From: Lotus japonicus | Lineage: Eukaryota; Streptophyta; Magnoliopsida; Fabales; Fabaceae | Reading direction: 5' to 3' | DNA length: 64,000 bases | Assembly: GCF_012489685.1 (NCBI RefSeq) | Contig: NC_080045.1 | Location: 2,547,001-2,611,000, forward strand | Part shown: positions 10,901-22,284 of the stretch, one piece after another | Numbering within the stretch: the stretch's first letter is position 1 | Layout of the letters: the number at the start of each line of letters is the position of its first letter | Notes under the pieces: model-generated | What the model was told of the DNA's origin: nothing | What the model saw: the letters and a program-made list of their open reading frames with translations, nothing else | The model's database searches: none | Position numbers and translations under genes: made by a program

Positions 10901-12340
10901 TTAAGTGATTTGTATATTAATATTATGTTTGAATTATCATGAATTATTTGTATCTGATCCTGTTATTTAAAGGTTAAAAGTAGCTCTGAAATAAGAAATT
11001 AAAGTTAATTTACTTTAAATTTATGACAAAAATTGCAGGGAGTGGTGGCATCTGGAATTGCCTTTGCCGTACAGATATGGTGCATTGACAGAGGAGGCCC
11101 AGTGTTCGTGGCGGTGTATCAGCCTGTTCAGACCTTTGTTGTTGCCATTATGGCTTCCATTGCTTTAGGAGAAGAGTTCTACTTGGGCGGGTAATTAATT
11201 AGTCCCCAATTTAACCTTCTCCATCATGATATATATTTAATTTCATGAATTAAATAAGCAAGCGAGAGATAAAAGCTAATGAACCTAAAGAAACTCATAG
11301 ATAAGACTGGTTTATCTACCAAGAGTGACACGTGATTTTTCTTAAGATAAGACTCATATTCGAATTTTGTGAATGAAAAATATATTGTTGAAAGAGTTGA
11401 TCCCACCACAATGTGCATACTTAAAATATGCTTATAATGGGTGAAAATTGTGGGTGGTCCCGATCTAAACACTCACACTGAAATGACCTAAGTGTTTGAG
11501 TTGTCTATCGCTAAACAATTCTTTTATTCATGTAGTCATAGAATTTAAGTCGGTCAATTAAAATTGCACAACTCAAATCTTAAACTAATCTCTAGGACCT
11601 AATCTTGATTGAATATATGAATCCATCAGTTTTGATCACACATATTTTTTGATTGTGTGAATGTATGATTGACCTGATTGCGAAAACCCAAATCCAATAG
11701 TTTTGGTGGGTTGTTCTCTTGCTAAACCGTGTCTTAATCTCTATTTAACTTTGTTACTGTCCCACTCGTATTTTTTTTAATTGAGATTGCAAGATTTATT
11801 AGTGAGACAGATAATAGAAACAACACTTTATATTTCAAAACAATTTTGGCTGTATGAAAGATTAAGAAAATGATAAGAGCCATTAACGACAAATGAGCAA
11901 GAGCTGACTGAGGCAGAGTTTCTTTTCACCTTTCGGTGAGAACTGAGAAGGGTCTCATCTTTTATTGATTTCTCCAATCCAAAGGGTTAAAAAAGTTGAA
12001 GAATTATTATAAGATATTGAATGGAAGATCATGTCTCGTGTGCTTCTTTATTTATGATTGCTTTTTGCTCCCTTTTATTTAACCTTTTTCATTAAAATAA
12101 CATTCCTTCTAATTTAATTGGTTCTTGCCTTTGTGTCTTTGTCATAGGATCATTGGGGCAGTGTTGATTGTAGTGGGACTTTACCTTGTCCTGTGGGGTA
12201 AAAGTGAAGAGAAGAAGATTATAAAAGAACAACTTGCTATTACATCCACTGCAGAACACAGTATCATTAGGCCTGGAAGCCAAGCCAGAGCATCAATTAA
12301 TCAGCCACTCCTCTCTTCATCAATAACAGAGCATGTTTGA
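7981..12340 (+). CDS. WAT1: WAT1-type vacuolar auxin transporter (MtN21/EamA family)
   Basis: Exons are 7981-8207, 8382-8444, 8810-8926, 9328-9769, 11039-11190 and 12148-12340, giving 1194 nt and 397 aa with all phases closing. The N-terminus (VPEKLQLHGAMLALQFGYAG), YRNIIALLLLLPFAYFLEKK, LLGLDNTSPTFASA, NWTLGCVYLIGHCLSWSAW and RGGPVFVAVYQPVQT closely match Arabidopsis WAT1 as I recall it. The family has ten membrane spans in two EamA halves. WAT1 exports auxin from the vacuole and is needed for secondary wall formation in fibres. Intron 3 uses a GC donor (gcaagt at 8927) instead of GT; the family protein sequence requires this junction. Intron 4 contains a solo LTR. The coding region appears intact. 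Confidence 0.95.
9783..9925. mobile_element. Small MITE-like sequence in WAT1 intron 4
   Basis: It begins agcatgtttgaattag and contains gaattgattctag and aatcaattcta blocks. These resemble copies of the CATGTTTGGA family found near 53030, 56860, 58800 and 61505. Ends are not sharp, so limits are approximate. Confidence 0.35.
10207..10891 (-). mobile_element. Solo LTR in WAT1 intron 4 (685 bp)
   Basis: The segment starts tgatcggg and ends ccggaaca (TG..CA) and is flanked by a 5-bp duplication, cattg, at 10202-10206 and 10892-10896. Reading the minus strand gives an LTR layout: TGTTCCGGTAAGG at its start and a TATA motif (cttgtatataagg) near 10385-10402, then a downstream R/U5-like part. It holds a short tandem repeat (ctcggtgacaccctttccc, twice, at about 10707-10764). 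It is GC-rich compared with the intron. No internal domain or second LTR is present, so recombination between LTRs removed the rest. Family is probably Ty3/gypsy, by style only. Confidence 0.85.
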
Positions 12341-14560
12341 TATGATCAAGAAATTGAAATTTCCCTGAGTTCAAAACAACAGCATCTTTTGGTGTCAAGG
12401 ACAAGAAAAGAGAAGAATGAATGATACTAGTTATATATTACTAGTACCTTATGTCAGGAAGCTTGTGTGTTAATTACAATGATGAGTTTTCATCTTTTTC
12501 CTTCTTTTTATTTTCTTGTAATTCAAATGCCTTTTAATTAGTAGATCATTAAGAATGAGAGGTTTTATGGGAATGATTGTATTGGTGGATATCACTTAAA
12601 GTTGGGCCAAGAGCCAGAAATTCCATATGCTTTTATATGCTAAATTGTGGTTTGATTTGGTTTACAAAAACAAATTGTTTAAGATATTGAGATTATGATA
12701 GGATATCTGTCAGTATCAGTGCAAAGAGATGTTGATTCTCACTTTAAGATGAAGACTTAGAGTTGAGTGAATAAAACTTTTAAAGAATGTTTATTTTGCA
12801 GTTTTAATCACATTCACTTGACATATTGACTTTTCAAGACAGTTTTTTAATTAAACAAAAATGGATTGAAAAAAAAAAAAATCACTTGCATTGAACTAGT
12901 ATTTAAATACACATTATGACATGGAAGGGTAAGATAGAGGGGAAATTACTGAAGCTGGAATATCCAATGTGTGTAAATTGGCCTTTTCCTCTACTTCTCT
13001 AATAAGATGCGAGAGGATCACCCCATTAGGAGACTCACCAGAATAGGGAATGATCTTCGAACTAGAAAGACCACCAGCAGCAACATTTGTGTTGATAGTT
13101 ATTATTTTTTCATCAGAAAAAATTGTGTGAAAGTGTGATGGGTGGGAGGAGGAAGAGAAAGAAGAGAGGAAAAGGAAGAACGACTAAATTTGATGAAAAA
13201 GAATTTTAAAGGACTAAAACTAATTTTAAAATTACACGTGGATACGTATATTTGACTAAGGATTTCCACGTGTGCTGGTGACTGTGCTGGTGACTGGGTA
13301 AAATATATTTGAAAAATGGTTTATGACATTATAAGGACTATTTTCAATCAAAATAAAAATTCAAGGATAAAAGCTATGAATTTTTTTATAGGGACCATCT
13401 TAGATTAGTGTATTTAAGTCGACCAAAAATATATTTCTCCCATAAGTGAATAGGCCTAGCTAGTAGCTAGAATTCACTAAAGTCCAAAAGTGGAGAAACC
13501 AAATAATTAGAGCAAAATGATGACACGCAAGTGGGGGTGAAAATAGGCTAGACTGGGCTGAGTTTTGTATAAATAAGTCTAAACTGCTAAAAATATCAAA
13601 GGCCTAAGTCTTATATGTTACTTGTCGTAGAATTTTTTTCGAGGTTGGCCTGATCTATTTGAAATCCTATTATGACCTGATAGCATATTTAAAGACTCAT
13701 TTCATAATAAGAATTTCTTCATGTGTTTAGTTAGCAATACTAGGCTCAGTATCTTCAAAAGCCTTTTATGCCCAATAGGATGACTTAAGTAAATTGAATT
13801 AATATAAATTTAGTTATTATCATGTTGCACCATAATTTCTCACCATGGTTTCAATATGAAGAAATTCTTTGAATTATTCAACACTAATAAGTGAAGTATA
13901 CCTTTTATGGTGAGCATGACATTTCTCTTTGAACTATAGTAGTCACTGTAGGAAATAAAAGCAAAAGATATAAACGTTGAGTAGGAGCATAATGTGATGT
14001 AGTGTTGACTCACACTTAAACCGCGTGGAATTGGCAAGGTGGGAGAATATTTACAAACTTGAAAATTTGACTTTAAGTGAGAGATTGTCTTCCACTTTAT
14101 AGTAAAAACAAGAGGCATTATTGAAGGTCACTAAAATAAGTGATATACTCTAAGCTTGTGGTGGAACATATTTTATTGGGAGCCACATTCAGATCGGGAT
14201 CTTTCTTAGGATCAAAATGGGTAAGATATCGTAGGTTGGAGGGTCGGGATTGGATCGTAGATCCTATAAGATCCTACTAGGAATACAAATGTATACTTGA
14301 TGAAATACACACACATAAAAATTCACATACATAAGGAAAATAAATCATGATTCACATCAAAATTCACACATATTGATCACCTAAGTAAAACAAGTGCAGC
14401 AAAGAGAGCCACAAAACACAGATAGGAAAAAAAAAGTCGAGGCGGTCGACGTCGGTCAATGGTGGTGAAGGTGCCTAGGTCAACGGTGGTGAGGATTGTT
14501 AGTTGGTTGAAGCTTGAAAGAGTTCAGGCAGGGTTTAGAAATTTGAACAGAAGTAAACAT
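12341..14560. other. Gene-free DNA downstream of WAT1
   Basis: The first 250 bases are probably the WAT1 3' untranslated region. From about 13180 to 13440 there are gggaccat and gaccaaaaatatattt motifs like the edges of decayed TIR elements. No coding frame with support was found; small open frames such as 13840-14118 show no protein features. Confidence 0.4.
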
Positions 14561-14579
14561 AATAACTAATGAAGGTGTG

Positions 14580-16640
14580 TTTTCATTTGCAAACATTTAA
14601 TTTAATATTTATTTATAATTTCATTAAAAAATATTTTATTTTTAATTTTAATTTCATTTTACATAATATTTAAACATATCTTAGATTTAACATTATGTTA
14701 TTTTATGATAGATATGTTGACCTAGAAGATGTTCGAATCCTCTGTAGCAAGAATTTGTGAATCCCTTCTCCTAATAACATTCTGACATTTGATCATATCT
14801 AGTGACTCAAACGAATTAGACAAAAAAAAATGTCAATATATTAAATAATAGTCTTTAAATTAATCAAATTGTCTAAAATAACAATATTTTATTTTTCAGT
14901 TCTTTAAGGGAGGTTCAGTTCATCTTATAATTCATGATCTTGTTGTCTCACTATTAGTTAGAAAACTTGCCGATGTCCTCCATCTGAAAACCTTAATTAA
15001 TATCATTCAAAATTCAGTAAGCATGAGCAAAAACTCGGTGTTTAATGAATTCTTTAGGTGACGAATGACAAAACTCTACAACACTCTAGTAGTTACCATC
15101 GCGTAAATGGTTGGAGCTTTGTGAAGCTCTTTTTACTACTTTTTAAAAGATCCAAAATTTATTATCATAAAAAAATTGAAATCATCCCTCCCAATTAGGA
15201 TTGAAAAATCAAGGCTAAGCACCAAAAATCACTAACAATCACAGAATTTAGACCTTGCTATAGAAATTTGCAATCCAAATGATCTAATGAAGAACTTACA
15301 TAAAACTATCCTCTTAAATACAAGACATTTCAAAGCACTAACACACCATATAATAAAAAGAAGTTTGAATTAAAAACAGCATTGCTTCTATAACTAAAAA
15401 ACTTCAAACCCTCCATAATGTTTCACCTAATTCAATGATGCTCTTTTCAAAAAAACAAAAAAAAAAATTAATGATCCTTGAGTTGTAGTTTTAAAAGCTT
15501 AAATACCACCATTAAATCTTCCTTTTCTCTTTACCAACCTCGCAATTCTTTTCTGCCTGAAGATCTGAATCTGCATTTTTTGATTTCTCTAATTCACGCA
15601 AAATAATTTTGTTACGTCTTCTAATATCATCATCATCAATTTGTTCTTCTTTTTCCCAAGACCTCTGAGCATCATCGTCAGGAAAATCTTTTGCAGATGA
15701 TTTTCTATTCACGTTCCCTCTTTTCTTTTTTCCCATTCTTGTCATTTTTGAACCTTTAGGCGATGGCTTTACAAAGGTAGTATTGAGGCAATCAGAAAGA
15801 AAAATGTGGTGGCCACGGTAAAAAGTCAAAGGAGATGTCGGAAAGAGGGAGAATGAGAGGTGGTGGCTAGAGGTTGGAGCTTTCAAGGAGCAAAGCGATA
15901 AAAAAACACAAAGAACATGTTTTGGTTTGCACTCATTAGATTTAACGGTTATTTATAGTTAAATTTAGATTTTATATGATTTTTATTTTATTATTTTAAC
16001 ATATTTTATATTTTACATTATTTTATTGTAATTTATTTCATTTATATGCGTGGACTGGAAAAAAGGTTTGGATCCTTTATATCGGAAATCTCTAAATTTT
16101 TATTTTTAATATTATTATATACATTTATTTTAATTTTTTAATATATTTTACGTTTTATTTTTTGTTATTTTAATATATTTTAGACATAATATTATTTTAT
16201 TATATTTTATTTTATTCTATACGTGTTGACAGAGACAACGATCAAATCTTCTGCAAATGGAATCTCTCCAGCCCTAATCGAAATAACATTATGGCTGTTG
16301 AATATATTATGGTTTAAGATAAATTAATATAATAAAGTAATTAATGGAACATTATCTAATTAAATAATAATATTCGGTTCGATCAAATAGTTTATAATTA
16401 AAATTAACATTTTCTTTTTTCAGTTCTTTTTGGATGATGACTCACCACTTGGACAGGGCTGTGTAAAGTCCAAGACAATTGAGGCAATTTCCTTAGATAC
16501 CTTAAGTTTTAGGCCCCCAAAGAATAGTATTTATATAATATATAATACAGTACTGGAATTTGAGAGATAATAGAACAATGAAAAATTATGTCATATTAAT
16601 TACAATGTGGGAACTAAGAAGTGCAACTTTACCAGTTATT
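14580..16640. repeat. Unclassified dispersed repeat, copy 1
   Basis: Blocks at 14880-15130 (ending tcagtaagcatgagcaaaa, then a gaattctttagg block) and the AT-rich part at 15960-16260 recur at 17870-19290 and 20460-21790. A minus-strand open frame at 15512-15886 (124 aa, very rich in Lys, Glu and Asp, with a DDDD patch) lies inside. I do not recognise it, and it has no clear start context. It could be a remnant of the repeat's own gene or chance. Confidence 0.35.
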
Positions 16641-16678
16641 AGTAGTAGTGTTTAGGGTTTAGGGTTTAGGGTTTAGTG
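16641..16678 (+). repeat. Telomere-like TTTAGGG repeats at a LINE 5' junction
   Basis: After the target duplication agtagtagtgtttag (16641-16655), the sequence continues as further gtttaggg units up to 16675, giving about three TTTAGGG units plus a partial one. They sit exactly between the target site and the truncated LINE. The array is far too short to be a telomere. Confidence 0.7.
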
Positions 16679-17616
16679 AAGTACAATCTGCAACGACGAG
16701 GTCTGGAGGTGAACCAGGTTTGCCAAGTATGCAGGGAAGCGATTGAAACCACCACACATGCCCTGCTCACTTGCCCTAAGGTATGCGGAATTTGGTTCTT
16801 ATCACCCCTGGGACTCCACATAGAGGAAGCAGAGATCCTTGACTTCAAGGGTTGGCTTGAAACACTGATGACAAGTCTGCCAGAGGAAGGCCTTCCCTGG
16901 CTTTTTTCCCTCACCTGGGCAATATGGAAGAGGAGAAATCTCTGGGTGTTTGAAGCCAAGAGCACACCACCCCATACAGTAGTTCTCCACGCTTCTCTCA
17001 TGCACAGCCCAAACTCAAGCATAGAGCCACAACCAGCCGCGGCCAACGTCCCAACTCTAGCTATAGCTCCAACCCAACATTGGAAGGCCCCAGCGAGAGG
17101 CACTATAAAGGCCAACATTGATGCCTCAGTTCGAGACCCGCAAGGCACCGGTGTGGGGGCTATTTTCAGGGACCACGAAGGTGTTACCCTCGCTGCAGGG
17201 TCCAAATTTCTCTGCTCCACTCACGAACCTGCAGTTGCAGAAGCGCTAGCGTTGCGGTGGTCCCTTCTATTGGCTAAGGACCTTGGGTTCCAGGTAATCG
17301 AGATCCAAACTGATTGCCTTCAACTCTTTCAAGCCTGGTCTAGACAGGCACCCTTCAACAACTATCTGGCTACAATAGTGTAAGATTGTAAATTACTTTC
17401 TGTCCAGTTTAGGAAGTGTACTGTGACTAACTGTCGTAGGACTGTTAATGGTGTAGCTAATTTTATTGCCCATATGGCTTATGACTACCAGGATCATGTC
17501 TGGGTAGAATGTGATTCTCCTGGTACAGCGATGATGATCCAACAGGATGCTATGTTTTGTACTAGTATTGGAGTTTCTGCCTCCTAATTTATAATATTAT
17601 GAACTTTCAAAAAAAA
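16656..17616 (+). mobile_element. 5'-truncated LINE insertion
   Basis: A 15-bp target duplication, agtagtagtgtttag, flanks it at 16641-16655 and 17617-17631, and a run of A residues precedes the right copy. Truncation at the 5' end, an A tail and a long duplication together indicate target-primed reverse transcription by an L1-type LINE. Confidence 0.85.
16676..17587 (+). pseudogene. LINE ORF2 C-terminus: zf-RVT and RNase H domains
   Basis: The frame begins inside the zinc-binding reverse transcriptase domain (CQVCREAIETTTHALLTCP, a CX2C..HX4C pattern). It runs through a tryptophan-rich linker to an RNase H domain (IKANIDASVRD, EALALRWSLLLAKD, IQTDCLQLF). An in-frame TAA at about 17381 breaks it. 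The same frame continues past the stop (NCRRTVNGVANFIAH) to a terminal TAA at about 17585. It is therefore a dead fragment, close in sequence to the one at 43080-43835. Confidence 0.8.
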
Positions 17617-17631
17617 AGTAGTAGTGTTTAG

Positions 17632-17921
17632 TTTGCATTAACAAATTTACATTTTCTAATATCCTAATAAATATAATATATGTTATTTTTACGTTCTCAA
17701 AATTTGAATTTGTGTTTACTTATAGATGTTAGTTTTTTTATGACTTATAGATCTACAATAGTGTATAAGAAAAAGAAAATTATGACTCAATACTTTTTTT
17801 ATGACTTATATTAAGTCTCTTTAAAATTATTGTAAAAAGAAAATCACATTAATATTTTCGTCTTTGGCCCCAAACATTTATACACGACCCTGTTGAAAAT
17901 CTTAATATCATTCACTATTCG
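17632..17921. repeat. Unclassified dispersed repeat, copy 2, left part
   Basis: The segment ending in cttaatatcattcactattcg (quoted in part) matches the block near 14990 and is interrupted by the solo LTR that follows. Confidence 0.4.
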
Positions 17922-17926
17922 GTAAG

Positions 17927-19188
17927 TGATAAGCACATAATTGATGCACTTTATGTGTGTTTTTCTAAGCTTCATTATATACATTTTTGTGTTTAATTGT
18001 TATGACTTAGTCATGTTCTGGTCATTAGTGTTTATTTGAATTATTCATGGAAAAGTGTTTAATTCTACACTTATAGTTTATGTGACCGTTTTGCTAGAAC
18101 AGGTTGAATTTGGAGCTAGAACGATGCGAATGAGGACTAAAATACATCATTATAAAGATAGAAGAAATCTCTACAACTTTCATATTCTGCCGAATTGCAG
18201 AAAATACCTCTAGCTTGGTCAGAATTGCTTTGCAGAGTTTTTGTCGCTGATCCTACGAGATTGGAACAGTTTGTACTAAATTGATCATAACATGGGCTAC
18301 AAGACTCAGAATTGAGCGTGGTCAAAGGCTACGAGAATCTAACTTGATGCACTACAACTTTTATGAGTATATGGTTTGAATATTCGGCCATATACAGTGG
18401 CTCGTACAGCTCCGAAATTAGCAGACCTGTCAGCACTTTAATTGGGCCAGTTGAGCAATGAATCACTTACTCCATTGGGGCCCAGACTTGCATCGGCTGA
18501 GATTAGCTTCTGAATTAGATAAGATAATGTTTTGAAAAAAGTTGTCTTGGAGGAGAAGTTGATTATTAGTATAAGTAAGTGAGGTTTAAGCTTTTGTTAG
18601 ACACATCTTATATCTCTCTCTTTTCTAGTATGAGTTTCTAAACACCTTAGTTAGTCTTATAATTTTTATTATTCTTGTGTTTGCAAATTTGGGATTATGT
18701 TCTTAATGCAAATTCGTTTTTTATCAATTTACTTCATCTCTATTTCTGAATCTATGGTTTGCTTAATTCTATCGTTTCAGAAATAAGGGTTGGTCCATGA
18801 TCGCTTAGTTTGTGTTAAATCATAATTGTTTCATAATCGCTTAGTTTTTTGAACCGTGAATTGATTTTCTCTTAGTTAATTAATTATCATGAATTAGGGA
18901 AACAATAAGAAGGAATTAATATTTTATAACCAATGAAGGTTTGTTTCACTTGAATGTTATAATCCGATGACTAACGTTTTCTCTCTTCCGAATCTAATTT
19001 ATTTAATTTTTGCTTTGTTACCTTGCAATCAAATCAATCCAAACCCCCTTGATTATTTGCTTTTGTTTTACTCTAATCTCAATTAATACTTCGCCGAGTC
19101 CTTGTGAGAACGATTCTGATGTTCAACACCTTGTACTACACTTAATAGCAAAAATATTTTGATACGCATCACGACAGTGCGTTAGTCA
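17927..19188 (+). mobile_element. Solo LTR (1262 bp)
   Basis: It starts tgataagcac and ends gttagtca (TG..CA), with a 5-bp duplication gtaag at 17922-17926 and 19189-19193. The empty site can be read in the related repeat copy at about 15015-15035 (tcagtaagcatgagc), which continues across the junction exactly as if the LTR were absent. No internal domain is present. It is probably a gypsy LTR; the family is not certain. Confidence 0.85.
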
Positions 19189-19193
19189 GTAAG

Positions 19194-20460
19194 CAAGATC
19201 AAAAACTTGAAGGTTAACGAGTTCTTTAGGGGATGGATGATGAAACTTTGCTACAACTTAGTAGTCATCATGAAGCACTTTTTTTCTTTTGGAGCTTCCA
19301 ATGAGTCGAATAAAGAGAAGACGACTTGTTTTTCATTTGCACTAATTTAGTTTTTTTTAGGTACTTCATAAAATTAACAAAACAGAAAAGGAAGACACAA
19401 AAAACTAAGGAACTCCTAGACCATCCTTAAGAAGGATAGACTCTAAATCCGAGGGATGGATAACCACTACATGACACCCATGATTTCGAGAATTTGTGTT
19501 TGATAAAAGAAAAAAAGAGATTTGACGAAAGTGATTAGAGAGAGGAGATTCTGAAAATTTTAATCAATTAATTAAAAAATTGTTGATGTGACTTAATGAG
19601 AGAGTGAGTTTTTATGAAAAGTGTCTCATTGATCAGAATAAGGACTTTCTTTTATTATTTAACAGGGTTGATATCATTTAAGATTATGTTTCACAATCTT
19701 ATTATGGATCCTTTACAATTTAATAAGAAACAACAAAGACTCATGGGTAGCATGGTTGTTAGCAATAAAGTTCTTCAACACGTACTTTTCACCATTTTGT
19801 ATTAAAATTTGCGGAACTCTTTTTATTCCTTTTAAACTTCTTGGTAAAGGAAATTAAAATAAAGAAGACAAGAATTTCGCTTGCACTTATTTTTAACCCA
19901 CTTTGTTTTTTCTTGTCGAAGGTATTCAATAGTATGTTGTGAAACTATTTCATCGCCCCATGGTCCGTACAGTAGATGGTAAGGATTTATCCAATAAGTT
20001 TTTTCATTCACTAGAGTTTGGATTTGAACTCCTCAACCTCAACCACAAACGTAAGAAACAAAGAGTCAAATCACTAAGCCACCCTAGTTGGTTCACTTGT
20101 TTACAATGCTTAATTCATAGGAGTCTTTGAAAACAAAAATAACAAAGCAAAAATTGAAAATTGGTCTAATACTTGTAATTAACGATTACTCTTATTATTA
20201 AGGAACGATTTCAATACTAATTTTTAACATGATAAACCTAGATTCTAAATCAATGTTTTGCAAATATCTTATCCCATCAAATCCAGACCTGTGCACTTGT
20301 CCATGGTCTCATCCGGAGCAAAGCTATGTCTTATTGGATATTCTATTTATCTCGGCTTTGAAATGCAACCTCATATCACTTCAAGTATTAAAGGCATACA
20401 TATTTATAGTTGTTATGAGTTGTTAATACTTTGGTGTCAACAAATACATTTAAAATTTAT
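19194..20460. repeat. Unclassified dispersed repeat, copy 2, right part, and AT-rich DNA
   Basis: The block at 19194-19290 (aacgagttctttaggggatg) continues the copy interrupted at 17921 and matches 15040-15130. The rest has no recognised gene. Small open frames at 19614-20130 and 20229-20470 show no protein features. Confidence 0.4.
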
Positions 20461-21300
20461 TTTTGATTAGATTTTACTTTTCCTTATTTTAAATAAATTT
20501 TTATTTTGACATTTATTTATTATATTTTATTTTATTCTATTCAAATTGACCGTATAGTTAATATATTTTAATTTTAATATTATTTTATCTTATTTATTTT
20601 AATGTTATTTTATTTTAGCTAGGTTGATCGATCCAGCGGAAGTCCGACACATGAAATTTATCATTCTTCTAGTCATTTTAACTGAGCGGTTAATCTATTA
20701 AAATTTTTATTTTATTTATTTTAATGTTATTTTATTTTATTTTATTTGAGTTTAGCCAGGTTGATTGATCCAGCGGAAGTCCGCACCTGAAATTTATGCA
20801 TTCTTCTAGTCATATTGACCGAGCGGTTAATATAGTTAAATTTTAATATTATTTTATTTATTCTAATGTTCTTTTATTTTATTTTAATTTAGCTAGTTGA
20901 TCGATCCAGCGAAAGTTCGGATCCTCTCCATCTGAAGTCTATGCATACTTATTAATTAAGGGAAAGGCTGGATCGTTTGCAGCAGATGTCCGAATCCTCT
21001 GCATCTCAAATCTATACTTATTAATTGAGGAAAATGTTGAATCATCTGCAGCGGAAGTCCGGATCCTCTGCATCTGAAATTATGAATACTTCCTTTACAT
21101 ATGAAATTTATGCATACTTCCTGTGACTCTGAAATCTATGCATACTTATTAATTGAGGAAAAGACGTCAGATCATCTCCTGCAGAAGTCCAAATCCTCTG
21201 CAACTGAAATCTATACAAACTTATTAATAGAGGAAAAGTTTTAATCGTCTGCGGTGCATATATATCCACATTCCTACTATATTCTCGTGTATATATTTGT
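20461..21300. repeat. Degenerate tandem repeats (gatccagcggaagtcc units)
   Basis: A motif like ttgatcgatccagcggaag, followed by a ctctgcatctgaaat block and an attaattgaggaaaa block, recurs at about 20630, 20760, 20895, 20970, 21040 and 21170, with AT-rich tttatttta spacers. Similar words occur near 16065 and 16260, linking it to the repeat family of 14.6-21.8 kb. Confidence 0.6.
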
Positions 21301-21553
21301 AGTTAAGCTAATAAAATAAGCAATAATACTATTATCCGATTAAATATTTAGTTTTATTAAATCAATCAAATGGTTTAAAGTAAACAATAATACTATTATT
21401 CAATTAAATAATTAGTTTTATTAGATCAATTCAATGGTTTAAAATAAAATTTAATATTTCCTTTTTCAATTTTTTTCAGGAGAATAAGTTCACTTCTACT
21501 ACTTGCTAATTATAGCGACTCCTTCAACTTGTAACAAGTTTATGTCTCTTAAC

Positions 21554-21787
21554 CTTATCATCATTCACAATTTAATAAGCGTGCAAGAGCAAAGACTCGA
21601 GCCATAGCAAATTCTTTTGGTTATGGATATATGATAAAACTTTGGGATACCGTGATAGTAACCCCATGCAAAAATCATCATTCACAATTTAATTAGCGCG
21701 CAAGAGCAAAGACTCGAGCCATAGCAAGTTCTTTTGGTTATGGATATATGATAAAACTATAGGACACCGTGATAGTAACCCCATGCA
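21554..21787. repeat. 117-bp tandem duplication
   Basis: Two adjacent copies (about 21554-21670 and 21671-21787), each containing ttcacaattta, aagagcaaagactcgagcc and ending ccccatgcaa, differ at only a few positions. They are a third, locally duplicated copy of the block seen at about 15010 and 19190. Confidence 0.8.
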
Positions 21788-22284
21788 ATATTATACGGAA
21801 GTAAGAGTGAAACATGACAAATTAGTAATGATCATGTTCTAATAACACACATAAAAATATATAGAAGCTATTTACATGCATAACACAAACTGATATTCAT
21901 AACTAAACAAGTAACTAGGGGCACATTACATATTTTTCTACTATCACCCTCCCTTAACCTAATAATATAGTATTTACAATAACACCCAAAAAAACCACGA
22001 CAACGGGATAGTAAAATCACCACTATATCATGGTCTATGGTCTATATGAGGTGGAAACTCTCAAGCATATATAATTATTATACAAATAATTAATATATAC
22101 GCACACTCTAATATATGCTAATATATACCCCTTATAATCTTAACTTTTATATGTACTTAAGGCCAAACATAGTTATATACACACTACATATATGCTCCCT
22201 CTGATGGAAGTTATTTATTTTATGGTGTATTATGTCCTATGTTTCACTTGATCTTGATCTTGTTGCTGATGTTGATTTTGATTT
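21788..22284. other. 3' flank of the DREB2-like gene
   Basis: AT-rich DNA that should contain the 3' untranslated region of the minus-strand AP2/ERF gene. No other feature is seen. Confidence 0.5.

Noticed and set aside
16641..16678. A chromosome end or interstitial telomere block
   Set aside because: Only about three TTTAGGG units and unique sequence on both sides; better explained as junction filler of the LINE.
16666..17220. 184-codon frame on the minus strand
   Set aside because: It is the antisense shadow of the LINE zf-RVT/RNase H frame, which carries the real motifs.
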